Source: Oreohelix idahoensis (lineage: Eukaryota > Mollusca > Gastropoda > Stylommatophora > Oreohelicidae). Taken from it: a stretch of DNA of 64,000 bases. Of this stretch, positions 21,345-30,943 are shown one piece after another. Position 1 is the first letter of the stretch. Every line of letters starts with the position of its first letter. The translations under genes and the position numbers were made by a program. The stretch lies in contig JAMPIV010004926.1 in assembly GCA_024509875.1 (NCBI GenBank), positions 124,001-188,000 of the forward strand, in the 5' to 3' direction. The notes beneath the pieces were generated by a model. The model was not told the origin of the DNA, made no database searches, and saw only the letters and a program-made list of their open reading frames with translations.

Positions 21345-21480
21345 CGAGAGAAGTTCTTACTTATTTAGTCGTTCCCCTTCTACCGTGAGGTGTAGATGTT
21401 TGGGAGAGAGAGCGCCAGACTATCCTATCGGCTTAGTCCGTAGTCCGTTCCAGTTTGTCGCCTTTAGAATCAGTCCAGTT
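21345..21480 (-). mobile_element. LINE family B 3' fragment
   Basis: Minus-strand 3' end of LINE B: the reverse complements of GTAGAAGGGGAACGACTAA and of the CAGACTATCCTATCGGC stretch are present, tail TTACTTATTTAG. Confidence 0.75.
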
Positions 21481-21734
21481 TTCTCTCTTGTAGTTCTCGT
21501 AATCAAAAGTTTAAAGCTACCACGTGATTCGCCTGTTGTGCCTTTGCACGGTGGAGGGGCTGCCTCCTTACGGCCTCCATGCAGGCCGCCCTCCTAGGCG
21601 GAGTTCGGCAGCAAAATTGTATCAGTTTTATATTCGTCAACATCACCACTATGTACTCCGCTTACTAGGATAAATGTTCATTTCATTGCACAACCCCCCT
21701 CTCCTATTCCCCCCCCCCCCCCCTTCCGCAATGC

Positions 21735-22190
21735 CAATTTTGACAAGTTTCAATATTCTGAGAAAGGCAGCAATTTCACTCCAGAGCTTTCCTTTTTCTA
21801 TGTGCTAAACAAAATTTAATAAATAACAATGTTCTAAGAGAGAAAGTAATTTCACCTAAGAATTCCAATCCCCAATGATATACAACATTTAACAAATTAC
21901 AATATACAGTAGTACCAGCAGAAACGTTACTCCAGACTTCTCTCTCTAGTGCCATACAATAATTCACGAGTTACAATATTATAGTAAAGGCAACAATTTT
22001 ACTCCTTATTCCCATCCTTATTGATAAGCAACATTTGACAAATTACAACAATATAGTAAAGGCAATAACATTACTCCAGACTTCCCTCCCTAGAGCTATA
22101 CATCATTTGACATGTTACAATATTATAGTAAAATCTGCCATTTCACTCCAGAACTCCCATACTTAGTATTATACAGCATTTGGAAAGTAA
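21735..22190 (+). repeat. Diverged minisatellite, unit about 70-75 bp
   Basis: About six degenerate copies of a unit with TTGACAAATTACAATATTAT, AGTAAAGGCAACA and TTACTCCAGACTTCCC. All lies inside the 60-bp-TIR element. Confidence 0.75.
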
Positions 22191-22194
22191 AAAG

Positions 22195-22330
22195 ATTCAC
22201 GGTATCGACACGATTCAGTCTACCCAGCTATAAATGGGTACCTGACTTCTCACTTGAGTTAGGGAAGGAAAAGGCAGCGAGGAAAGGTACTGGTCACCCC
22301 ACCTCTCTATGCATGACCTAGTATAGTGAG
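22195..22330 (+). repeat. SINE-like segment
   Basis: Includes CTACCCAGCTATAAATGGGT ... CTTGAGTTAGGGAAGG, a pattern I associate with dispersed short repeats in invertebrate genomes. Borders and promoter boxes were not established. Confidence 0.35.
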
Positions 22331-22672
22331 GTCTCTAACACTTCACTCCCCTATGGTAGTATCTACTATGGGACTACATTTTTACTCTCCCGCTGAAGCA
22401 AATGACTATTTATCGATTCAGACATTACCATCTAACCCGTACAGTCAGATACTAAATACACGTAACTGGCTATGGAACTCTAGACGGTAAAATGTTTTCA
22501 ACACTACTCGTATATTTTTTTTATTTTTATTAAATGTCAAAATGAGGCCCTGTAAGGGATATTTTCTAACACAAACCGTATTGTTTAATTTGGGACCGGT
22601 ATACACATCATCAACCTATATCTCTTATCTTCTTCTCTTTCTTTGATCCTTAGCCGTTGACCGTCAAAGCAG

Positions 22673-23533
22673 TCAGTGGCCATTACGCCTGGTGGCGTCT
22701 TGTAGGGCAACAACAAATTGATTCCACTTTGCTCGGTCGGTGGCCATCTTTCGTACAGTGCCCCAACTCTGGTTCATTCTTTGCATCTCAGCCTCAACAG
22801 TCCTCCGCGAAGTTGTTTTTGGTCGGCCTCTCTTTCGTTTTCCTTCAGGGATCCATAGCATAGCTGTTCTTGTGATGGCATCAGGGTCTCTTCTAAGGAC
22901 ATGGCCAACCCAGCTCCAGCGTCTGCCAGCTATGATGGTGTGCATGTCCTCTTGCTTGCTCCGAGTAAGCAGATCTTGGTTGGTGATGGTATTCGGCCAA
23001 AAGATTCGGAGAATTTTTCTTAGGCATGTTGTGTGAAAAGAGGACAATTTCGACATTTCCTTCTCTGTAACTCTCCAGCTCTCCACAAAATAGAGAAGCA
23101 CAGAAAGCACATAGCTCTGATATAATCCTAATTTTGTGCATGTGCTTTACTGAGAGGACTTCCAGATGTTGTTTAGACTAAAAAGGGCTGTTCTTGCTTT
23201 GTTCATTCTGTTGTTGATGTCTTTGCTTGCTCCGCCGTCTGGTGTTATGATGCATCCTAGGTATGTGAAGACATCTGTCTGTTCTAGTTGCTGATTCCTT
23301 ACTGATATGGGCTCAGGGTTGCTCACATTGAGCGTCATGACCTCTGTCTTCTTTAGGTTGATGTTCAAGAACACCTGCTGGCTATACTTATTAAGTCTAT
23401 CCGTTTTTTCCTGGATGTGTTGATGTGAATGTGCCAGCAGTGCAATGTCATCTGCATATTCCAGATCTTCCAATGTAGAAAATGTAGTCCATCTTATTCC
23501 TCTTGGATTGCCCTCTGTTGTCTGGCGCAACAC
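22673..23533 (-). pseudogene. LINE A reverse-transcriptase palm and C-terminal block, frameshifted
   Basis: 23533-23147 reads LEDLEYADDIALLAHSHQHI (YADD catalytic motif) and YLGCIITPDGGAS. After a frameshift near 23140, 23110-22673 reads VTEKEMSKLSSFHTTCLRKI, RRWSWVGHVLRRDPDAITRT and GKRKRGRPKT to the stop. Confidence 0.85.
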
Positions 23534-23830
23534 CCAGTCTATGACTGTTAAAAATCAAGTGGTTGATAAGGGGCATCCCTGTCGTACTCCTGTCTTCACT
23601 TCAAAGGTTAGGTTGCTCTGCCCAATGCTACACGTAAAGTTGGCATAAAGGCTTTTTATGATTGACACTATGCAGCTTGGAATTCCATAAGCCCTCAGCA
23701 TTTTCCATAAACTGTCCCTATGTATACTGTCAAAAGCCTTTTCAAAATCAACGAAATTAATGTACAGCTGTCTTTGCCATTCTGAGCACTGCTCTATAAT
23801 GTTCCCGAGAGTGAATATATGATCTACACA

Positions 23831-24784
23831 TCATCTGTTCTTTCTAAATCCTGCTTGTTCTTTCCTCAGTTTGTGGTTTACGGCTTTTGAGATTCTCTGT
23901 ATAATTATCCTGCCTAGTATTTTGCTGGGAACTGAGAGAAGAGTTATTCCTCTCCAATTATTGCAGTCTGCAAGATCTCCCTTCTTGGGCAGTTTGACAA
24001 TTATTCTTTTTCTCCACTCTGTTGGTGTTGTCCCTGTTTTCCAAACTTGTGCAAATAGTGGTTCTAATAGTTCTGCTGCTAGCTCTGGGTCTGTCTTAAA
24101 CAGCTCTGCATTTAAGTTATCATGACCAGGAGCTTTTCCATTCTTTAACCCTTTGATTGCTGTGATTTCTTCTTTTCGTGGGATGTCTGTATTAACATCT
24201 AGATCATTTTCGGCCTCAGGAACATGCAATTGTGTCTCTGGTGGTTCCTCATTCAGAGTTTCTCTGAAATGCTCTGCCCATCTTGTTTCCTGTCCCTCTA
24301 CTGTCGTGATGAGATTTCCGTGCTTATCTCTTACTAATGTAATATTATTTGCACCTCGTTTTCCACTGATGATTTTAGTTATTTTGTATACTGTGCTTTG
24401 TTCATTTCTCAGTGCTGCCTCTTCTGCCTGTCTTGCAAGGTCATCCAGAAATTTCCTTTTGTTAGCATGGATTTGACATTTAACTTCCTTGTCCAGCTGA
24501 CTGTACTGTTCACTATATATTGCCTGTAACCTGGGAGACTTAGCTTCGGTTTTCTTTCTTTTCATTTCCTTTCTCTTCACTATGGTGTTTAGCGTATCTG
24601 GTGTTATCCAGTCTTGGCTCTTTCTTTCCTGGAATCCCAAGCATGACTTGCTGCTTTCCTTGTATATTGTTGAGATGGTATTGAATCTGTGGTCATCATC
24701 ATCTGTCTCTGTTCTTTCCTGGCTTTTGATAATCTCATATCTTCTCTTTACATCGACCACGAAAGCTTTTCTGTTTGACTGCAA
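23831..24784 (-). pseudogene. LINE A inter-domain region and reverse-transcriptase fingers
   Basis: 317-codon ORF. It contains SQDWITPDTLNTIVKRK (family linker), a K/E-rich helix region, then KNGKAPGHDNLNAELFK, WRKRIIVKLPKKGD, NWRGITLLSVPSKILGRII and KEQAGFRKNR, the fingers/palm motifs of non-LTR RTs. Beyond 23831 the frame is lost, but the coding continues degraded through about 23540 (INFVDFEKAFDS-like, then a GLRQGC-like region) to the next ORF. Confidence 0.85.
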
Positions 24785-24880
24785 CTGGTCCAGCAGCTCT
24801 GAGTTTCAATTCAGTCTTGCTACTACTAGGTGATGATCACTTCCCACATCTGCGCCTCTTCTTACTTTCACGTCTTGTAG

Positions 24881-25305
24881 TAATAATAATAATAATATAA
24901 TAATAGCCCCTTCAGTCATAACTGACTATGGGAATGCGCCCCTGAGGTGGCAGCCCTCAGCTGCTTATTTTCCTGGTGCTCCTTTCGACGTTTTCTCCTC
25001 ACCTCTGCTTCTTGTGTGAGCCTCTCTTCGCCCAATCTGAGGTGGTGCCGTAAATAGCATCGCCACTTAGTGCGATCGGCAGCTTCATCCTCCCATGTTG
25101 CTGGATCCATGTCCAGTGCCCTCATATCTCTCTTGCACACATCTTTGAACCTCAGCTGTGGTCGCCCAACTGTTCTCTTGCCATCTGCTAATTGTCCGTA
25201 GAAGATATCTTTCGGGATGCGACCATCTTCCATGCGGCGAACATGGCCAAGCCAGCGAAGTCTGCGCTGTCTAAGCAGCATATACATACTTTGAAGGCCA
25301 GCACG
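24881..25305 (-). mobile_element. LINE family E 3' end inserted in LINE A, 30-bp target duplication
   Basis: Flanked by a perfect 30-bp duplication (24851-24880 and 25306-25335, beginning TGCGCCTCTTCTTACTTTCA). Coding on the minus strand: LRWLGHVRRMEDGRIPKDIF, GKRTVGRPQLRFKDVCKRDM and DRTKWR, then a stop and a (TTA)n tail at 24881-24900. The protein frame continues into the duplication at its 5' edge. Confidence 0.9.
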
Positions 25306-25413
25306 TGCGCCTCTTCTTACTTTCACGTCTTGTAGTGCATGTCTCCATCTGCCATTGATCATTATGTGATCTATCTGGTTTCTGTCTCATCTGTTTGGTG
25401 ATTCCCATGTTAA

Positions 25414-25630
25414 CTTGTGCACTTCCTTGTGTGGAAAAAGTGTTCCTCCAATGACCAGGTTGTTATACTGCAGAAGCTTATTAATTTGTCCCCATTCTCA
25501 TTTGCTGTTCCACTGCCGCATTTCCCCATTACTCTTTCATTATAATTATTGTGTGCTCCCACTTTCGCATTTAGGTCTCCCATTACTATAATGAGATCGT
25601 ACCTGGGTATAGTTTTCATTTCTTTTTGTA
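25414..25630 (+). repeat. LINE A segment duplicated on both sides of an inserted LTR
   Basis: From ACTTGTGCACTTCC to CATTTCTTTTTGTA this LINE A endonuclease segment is repeated at about 27389-27690 with few differences (apart from the 82-bp insertion there). The duplication is far too long for a normal target-site duplication. Confidence 0.85.
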
Positions 25631-27232
25631 ACGAGTAGATCCTATGGAAAGGGAAGTAATCTTTAGAATGTTTTGAACAAGTTAAATTTTGAGTTGCGGT
25701 GCTTGAATGCCCAATTAAGCCAATGCTTGTTTGACTATTTTTTCGAGTGGCAGAGTACAGAAAAGCGTGGCAAACGCTGTTGATCTCAAATGCTGAGTCG
25801 TATTTATTCTGTACTGTTTTGAGCTGTGTTCTAAACAGCCGAGTCTCGTGATTGGGTTTTTTGGCGGGACGAGTGTGTGATTTAAGGGAGTCGAGTATTG
25901 GGCGTGGACCGAGCGGGTCGAGGCCCGGTGTTGTGATAGTGTATGCCTACGTAGTGCTTATGGAAATGTCGATATATATTTTCGCTGTGTGTACAGCATA
26001 TTTGATAAACTGCAGTAAAGATTTGTGTAGGCCAAGATTAGTGTAGGCCATAGATATTTGGTGAGTACTTTAGGCCTTTATTTATGTTAACTGCTGTGTG
26101 CAGTATTATAGCGCAGAATGGAGTCATGAGGACTTTAGGCCTTTATTTATGTTAACTGCTGTGTGCAGTATTATAGCGCAGAGTTGAGTCGTGAGGACTT
26201 TAGGCCATTATTTATGTTAACTGCTGTGTGCAGTATTATAGCGCAGAAGTGGAGTCGTGAGGACTTTAGGCCTTTATTTATGTTAACTGCTGTGTGCAGT
26301 ATTATAGCGCAGAAGTGGAGTCGTGAGGACTTTAGGGCATTATTTATGTTAACTGCTGTGTGCAGTATTATAGCGCAGAATGGAGTCGTGAGGACTTTAG
26401 GCCTTTATTTATGTTAACTGCGGTGTGCAGTATTATAGCGCAGAGTTGAGTCGTGAGGACTTTAGGCCATTATTTATGTTAACTGCTGTGTGCAGTATTA
26501 TAGCGCAGAAGTGGAGTCGTGAGGACTTTAGGCCATTATTTATGTTAACTGCTGTGTGCAGTATTATAGCGCAGAAGTGGAGTCGTGAGGACTTTAGGCC
26601 TTTATTTATGTTAACTGCTGTGTGCAGTATTATAGCGCAGAAGTGGAGTCGTGAAGACTTTAGGCCATTATTTATGTTAACTGCTGTGTGCAGTATTATA
26701 GTGCAGAAGTGGAGTCGTGAGGACTTTAGGCCATTATTTATGTTAACTGCTGTGTGCAGTATTATAGCGCAGAAGTGGAGTCGTGAGGACTTTAGGCCAT
26801 TATTTATGTTAACTGCTGTGTGCAGTATTATAGCGCAGAAGTGGAGTCGTGAGGACTTTAGGCCATTATTTATGTTAACTGCTGTGTGCAGTATTATAGC
26901 GCAGAAGTGGAGTCGTGAGGACTTTAGGCCATTATTTATGTTAACTGCTGTGTGCAGTATTATAGCGCAGAAGTGGAGTTGTGAGGACTTTAGGCCATTA
27001 TTTATGTTAACTGCTGTGTGCAGTCTTATAGCGCAGAGATGAGTCGTGAGGACTTTAGGCCTTGATATATATCTGCTGATGAATGTTTAAGAGTATCTTG
27101 GATGATGCTGGGAAGTGGAGTGGCTGAGAAGTGGAGTATTGTATTGCTATGACTTGTAATTTGACTGTGTGTATTCAATGTTAACGTGTGGTGATGTAAA
27201 TAAACTGTTATTAACTGTCGCCTGCCGTTACA
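25627..27232 (+). repeat. Probable LTR (TGTAACG...CGTTACA) with internal minisatellite
   Basis: Starts TGTAACGAG and ends GCCGTTACA, a 7-bp terminal inversion with TG...CA ends. It has an AATAAA-type signal (TGTAAATAAACTG at 27195) near the end. About 155 bp of further non-LINE sequence follows, with a 26-bp repeated GTGGCAG...TGTGTGGCGTTATC, and then duplicated LINE A. No 5-bp target duplication could be found because of the duplicated flank. The strand is inferred from the poly-A signal. Confidence 0.55.
26044..27060 (+). repeat. 66-bp minisatellite, about 15 copies
   Basis: The unit runs GAGGACTTTAGGCC(A/T)TTATTT ... ACTGCTGTGTGCAGTATTAT ... GCAGAAGTGGAGTCGT and contains the palindromic CTGCTGTGTGCAG. 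At 66 bp (22 codons) it keeps a frame open for 205 codons (26425-27042), which is a consequence of unit length. Copies are highly similar, a few being 65 bp. Confidence 0.95.
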
Positions 27233-27475
27233 CCATTCCATGACTCGTGGTGTACGTTACTGTGAGTGACTGTTCCAAATACACACTCACTTCGTCACCA
27301 CACTTCACTTATCACATCAACACACAACATTGTATTATCAGTGGCAGCCTGTGTGGCGTTATCAGTGGTGGCAGACTGTGTGGCGTTATCACTTGTGCAC
27401 TTCCTTGTGTGGAAAAAGTGTTTCTCCAATGACCAGGTTGTTATACTGCAGAAGCTTATTAATTTGTCCCCATTC

Positions 27476-28084
27476 TCATTTGCTGTTCCACTGCCGCATT
27501 TCCCCATTACTCTTTCTTTCTTTCTTAATCGGAACCTCTTCTACCCCATAAACAGAGTGTAGAGGTGACCCAAAGAGCACAAGGCACATTACTCTTTCAT
27601 TATAATTATTGTGTGCTCCCACTTTCGCATTTAGGTCTCCCATTACTATAATGAGATCGAACCTGGGTATAGTTTTCATTTCTTTTTGTACCTGTTGATA
27701 GAACTCGTCCTTGATCTCTTCATCGTTGTCATTTGTTGGTGCATAGCATTGTATAATTGTGGTATTGGTGAACCTCCCTCTCAGTCTTGCTCTTATCAGT
27801 CTGTTGTTGATGGGTTTCCATTCCAGTAAAGACCTTTCCATTTCTTTCTTCGAGATAATGGCTACACCTTCGCTGTGCTGACCAGAATAAAGTACTGTTT
27901 CCCTTGTAGCTGTTTTTATTCTCCCCTTACCTGTCCATCTGCTCTCGCTTATTTCCAGGATATGTATCTTGTAGTTCCTCATCTCTGCTGTGATTTGTCT
28001 CAGCTTTCCTGCCTCATTCATAGTTCTGACGTTCCAAAAACCAATTCTGGTTTCGTGTTTTGCGGTCGGGGCATCCGTTTTCAT
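27476..28084 (-). pseudogene. LINE A apurinic-type endonuclease domain, N-terminal part
   Basis: Starts MKTDAPTAKHETRIGFWNVR, then ILEISESRWTG (metal-binding E), YSGQHSEGVAIISKK and LIIVMGDLNAKVGAH (catalytic D/N). This is the exonuclease-endonuclease-phosphatase fold of RTE/CR1-like LINEs, which nicks target DNA to prime reverse transcription. The last ~35 residues are spurious, produced by the 27517-27586 insertion. Confidence 0.85.
27517..27586 (-). mobile_element. Minute LINE 3'-end insertion, 12-bp target duplication
   Basis: CATTACTCTTTC occurs at 27505-27516 and 27587-27598. On the minus strand the ~70-bp insert reads CTCTACACTCTGTTTATGGG ... GAAGAGG ... then an (AAAG)n tail, resembling the last bases of LINE B (CCTCTACACCTC ... 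AGAAGGGG). An extremely 5'-truncated LINE copy. Confidence 0.7.
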
Positions 28085-28111
28085 GCCAGTGGCTTCCTTT
28101 CATCTCTTATC

Positions 28112-30943
28112 ATATATAAATAATTTTACTTTGCCACTTGGCTACCGTCTCCTTACACTGTAAATTTCGTCTTTCTGACCACTTAGTCTCTGTGATACAC
28201 TCAAACAGACTTACAATACTCGACATTTGTGTAATAACAACTGATGAAACTTTCTAGAGCTCTCCGACACTCCTATACAAACTTGGCAATCAATCAGCTT
28301 TTACCTCAAAGTCTGTTACTGGCACCCACACTGGTGCTATACTCAGATAATACTTCACTTACTACTAGTCTTAATAATCTCTGTAAAGCAAGTGTTTCTT
28401 ATGGCAAAATGAGCACTACACAGATGAATGAAACACACACACACCACACTACAAAAACAAAATTCCAGTCACGAGGAACAAGATGATAGACCAAGAAGAG
28501 AAGAGGTAGATTAATATATACAATGCGTGACTGCACACGAATGAAAACAAGGGATACCTGTAAATGTATTTACAAGATAGCAAGATGGAACAAGAGAAAA
28601 CACCACTTAAACACAACAAAGGAATTACTGAATATACACGACAATATAAATACACACTACACGAATACGACTAACACCAACAGGGCTTGGAATGTTAAGC
28701 AGGGCAGCCGCAGGGAATCCCATCTGCCTGATTCCACCACAAAACAAACACAGCCACAAGGAATCGGTCTAATCCAATCTTTTCCCACAAGAGGCCAAGA
28801 ATGGATTAAACTCACCACCCTTCCTCCCTTGAACACACCAATACAGTATAACACCAAAGACTCAACAAAAACTACAAAAACAATGAGGTACTGGAAGCTA
28901 TCTCTTCCACTGAGCACTGATGAACCACTCCAGTGAAAAACTAAATAACTTATCACCAAAATTAACTCTATAACACTATAAACTAAATCATCTAATCACT
29001 CCACGTACTAAAGAACACAGGGAAAGATCTACTCCAGCTAACTATTCACGTACATAAATACAAACTAAGTCATATTCGGAAAATAGGGAAAAAGACACAA
29101 CAAAAGGAAAGAAAACAACAACAAACCAAGAAGCACATAAAGAATCAGCAGTATATTACTATACATATTAGGCTAAATGATAGTTAGTACCAGATAGAAA
29201 GACAGACAAGAAAATTTAGAGTTTCAGAAAAAACAAGAAAATATCAATATAATATGTTATACAAAATCAAACAAACAATAACTTATCTGAAGGTCCAACA
29301 GTGCTTGATCAAGAAGACATCTCAGCACAGGTGATAATGATGAAAACGACACAAACAAGACTTCACACTAGTACATCCAAGCGAGAAAAAAAATATAGTT
29401 CCAAGAAATCAGACTTCTCGGTCTGTCCGTATGCCACTTGATACCACTAATGTTCCTTTGGCACAATAGTCTATAAATGGCCATGTACAGTTCACTTTAC
29501 AGCAATAGACCAGAAGTCATAGCACAGTACAGTATCCTCCAGAACTCGTAACAGTCTTCAGCACAGTATAGTCCAGAAATCGCAACAGTCTTCAACGTAA
29601 CATATTCTGTCTCTTCACTGGTCAGCAGGCTCCACTACACATAAGCATTCACCCCTGGTTGGGCACATCTGCATGGTAAGGAACCGTCACAGGCGTTGAC
29701 TTTAACTCCTGGTTGGGCACATCTGAGTAATAATGACAAGACCCGCAGTCCTACACAGTGACTTGAGGTACCAACAACCCTAACAACCTCCTATCGACTA
29801 CAAACTCCTAACAACCGTCTCCTTCCACCCTAATACCAAGGTTGACCAATCTATCTCCCATCTGACACTCCATTTGCCATCTGGGCAAATCTAGCTAGAT
29901 GGTACCAACACCCCAAACTCTGCTGCTCCACCTGGACCACCGCCAACAAACCTTGAAATAACTTAAACTGCACCGCCCGAAGCAAGCTGTAATGCTACAC
30001 TACCACTCTAACACATTTCCACTCACACTAGGAAACTCAAGAGAAAACAATTATAAAATAACTTGAGCACCATAGAATTGCCAAAAAAACTGCCACATAT
30101 TTAACGATTGAAAATATCAACTTACACTGTGATGCTGAAACTAGGTCAGTTACCGCAATCGAGGTCAAACTGACCGTAAACAGTTCACTCCACAAACTGG
30201 CGAACACACTGACAAACCTACTGTCCAAAACTGACTGAAGTTGAAAACAATACCCGTACGCTGTGACCGTGAAAACAAAACTGGGTTATGTATCGTGACA
30301 CGTCACACTTGACCGCCTACAGTATACAACTGACTGACTGACAAACATACTGACTTAACACTGGACACTGAAAATAACTCACTCCCGTGAATAGGCAGTG
30401 AATATAACTGAGCCAACACGGCTGCAAACTTCTAATACTCTGTGTGTACAATTCTAGCCTATTTATGGCAAACACAGGCTCCAAGGCCTTGCTATCAATA
30501 ATATGACATCTAGATGTCAGCTAGCTGGGAATTAAATATTATCAAAATACAGGCCTCATGGCCAAAAGAACGGACGAGCCCGCAGCTGTCAGAACAACAA
30601 TCTACTGATGTTGTTGGATCAAACCCTATTTGTACTGTGGATTTAACACATGGCAATCTCTGTCCTCTGGTTCATTCCCTAAAGGTATGACCACAGCACA
30701 CAATAGCTGACATTAAATAACCAATAACACCTGAGATAGGTATGGTCCCTTTAATAAATATTGCGCACACACAGAAGCCACACACGGCTATCAATACACA
30801 TGAAAACTAACAATGCAATGGAACTACCAAACTACTTTCCATAATCAATAGCTCAATCTAACAGCAACATAATCACCGACATAATCTATCCAGCATATAC
30901 CCGATGACTTTCGCTCACTGGCTAACACTGTACTGAAGCCAGG
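28112..30943. other. 2.8 kb without recognised genes
   Basis: AT-rich (A- and C-rich on the plus strand) sequence with no long ORF. Some local duplication, such as TGGTTGGGCACATCTG at about 29657 and 29712 and ACAGTCTTCA-type repeats at 29545-29600. It could be the remains of another element, but I see no ends. Confidence 0.4.

Larger units (their letters stand above)
20795..22599. mobile_element. Non-autonomous element with perfect 60-bp terminal inverted repeats, TA duplication
   Basis: Left arm 20795-20854 and right arm 22540-22599 are perfect inverted copies, beginning CCGGTCCCAAATTAAACAAT. TA flanks both ends (20793-20794, 22600-22601). The interior has no transposase; it holds a duplicated ATGCCGGTTCAGGGGCGAC, a G run (20886-20902), a LINE B fragment and a minisatellite. 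The right end lies next to the LINE A target site. The superfamily is not assigned. Confidence 0.85.
22630..28101 (-). mobile_element. LINE family A, near full-length RTE-like element, interrupted
   Basis: The 10-bp duplication ATCTCTTATC flanks it (22620-22629 and 28102-28111). Order on the minus strand: endonuclease, RT, C-terminal block, 3' UTR, (GAA)n-rich tail. After removing insertions the element is about 3.2 kb, with the endonuclease starting within 20 codons of the 5' end, as in RTE-type LINEs. Insertions: LINE E (24881-25305), an LTR plus flanking duplication (25627-27385), and a tiny LINE end (27517-27586). Several frameshifts show it is dead. Confidence 0.85.

Noticed and set aside
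26044..27060. Repeat array reminiscent of a CRISPR
   Set aside because: Units are contiguous 66-bp copies without unique spacers, in a eukaryotic LTR. It is a minisatellite.
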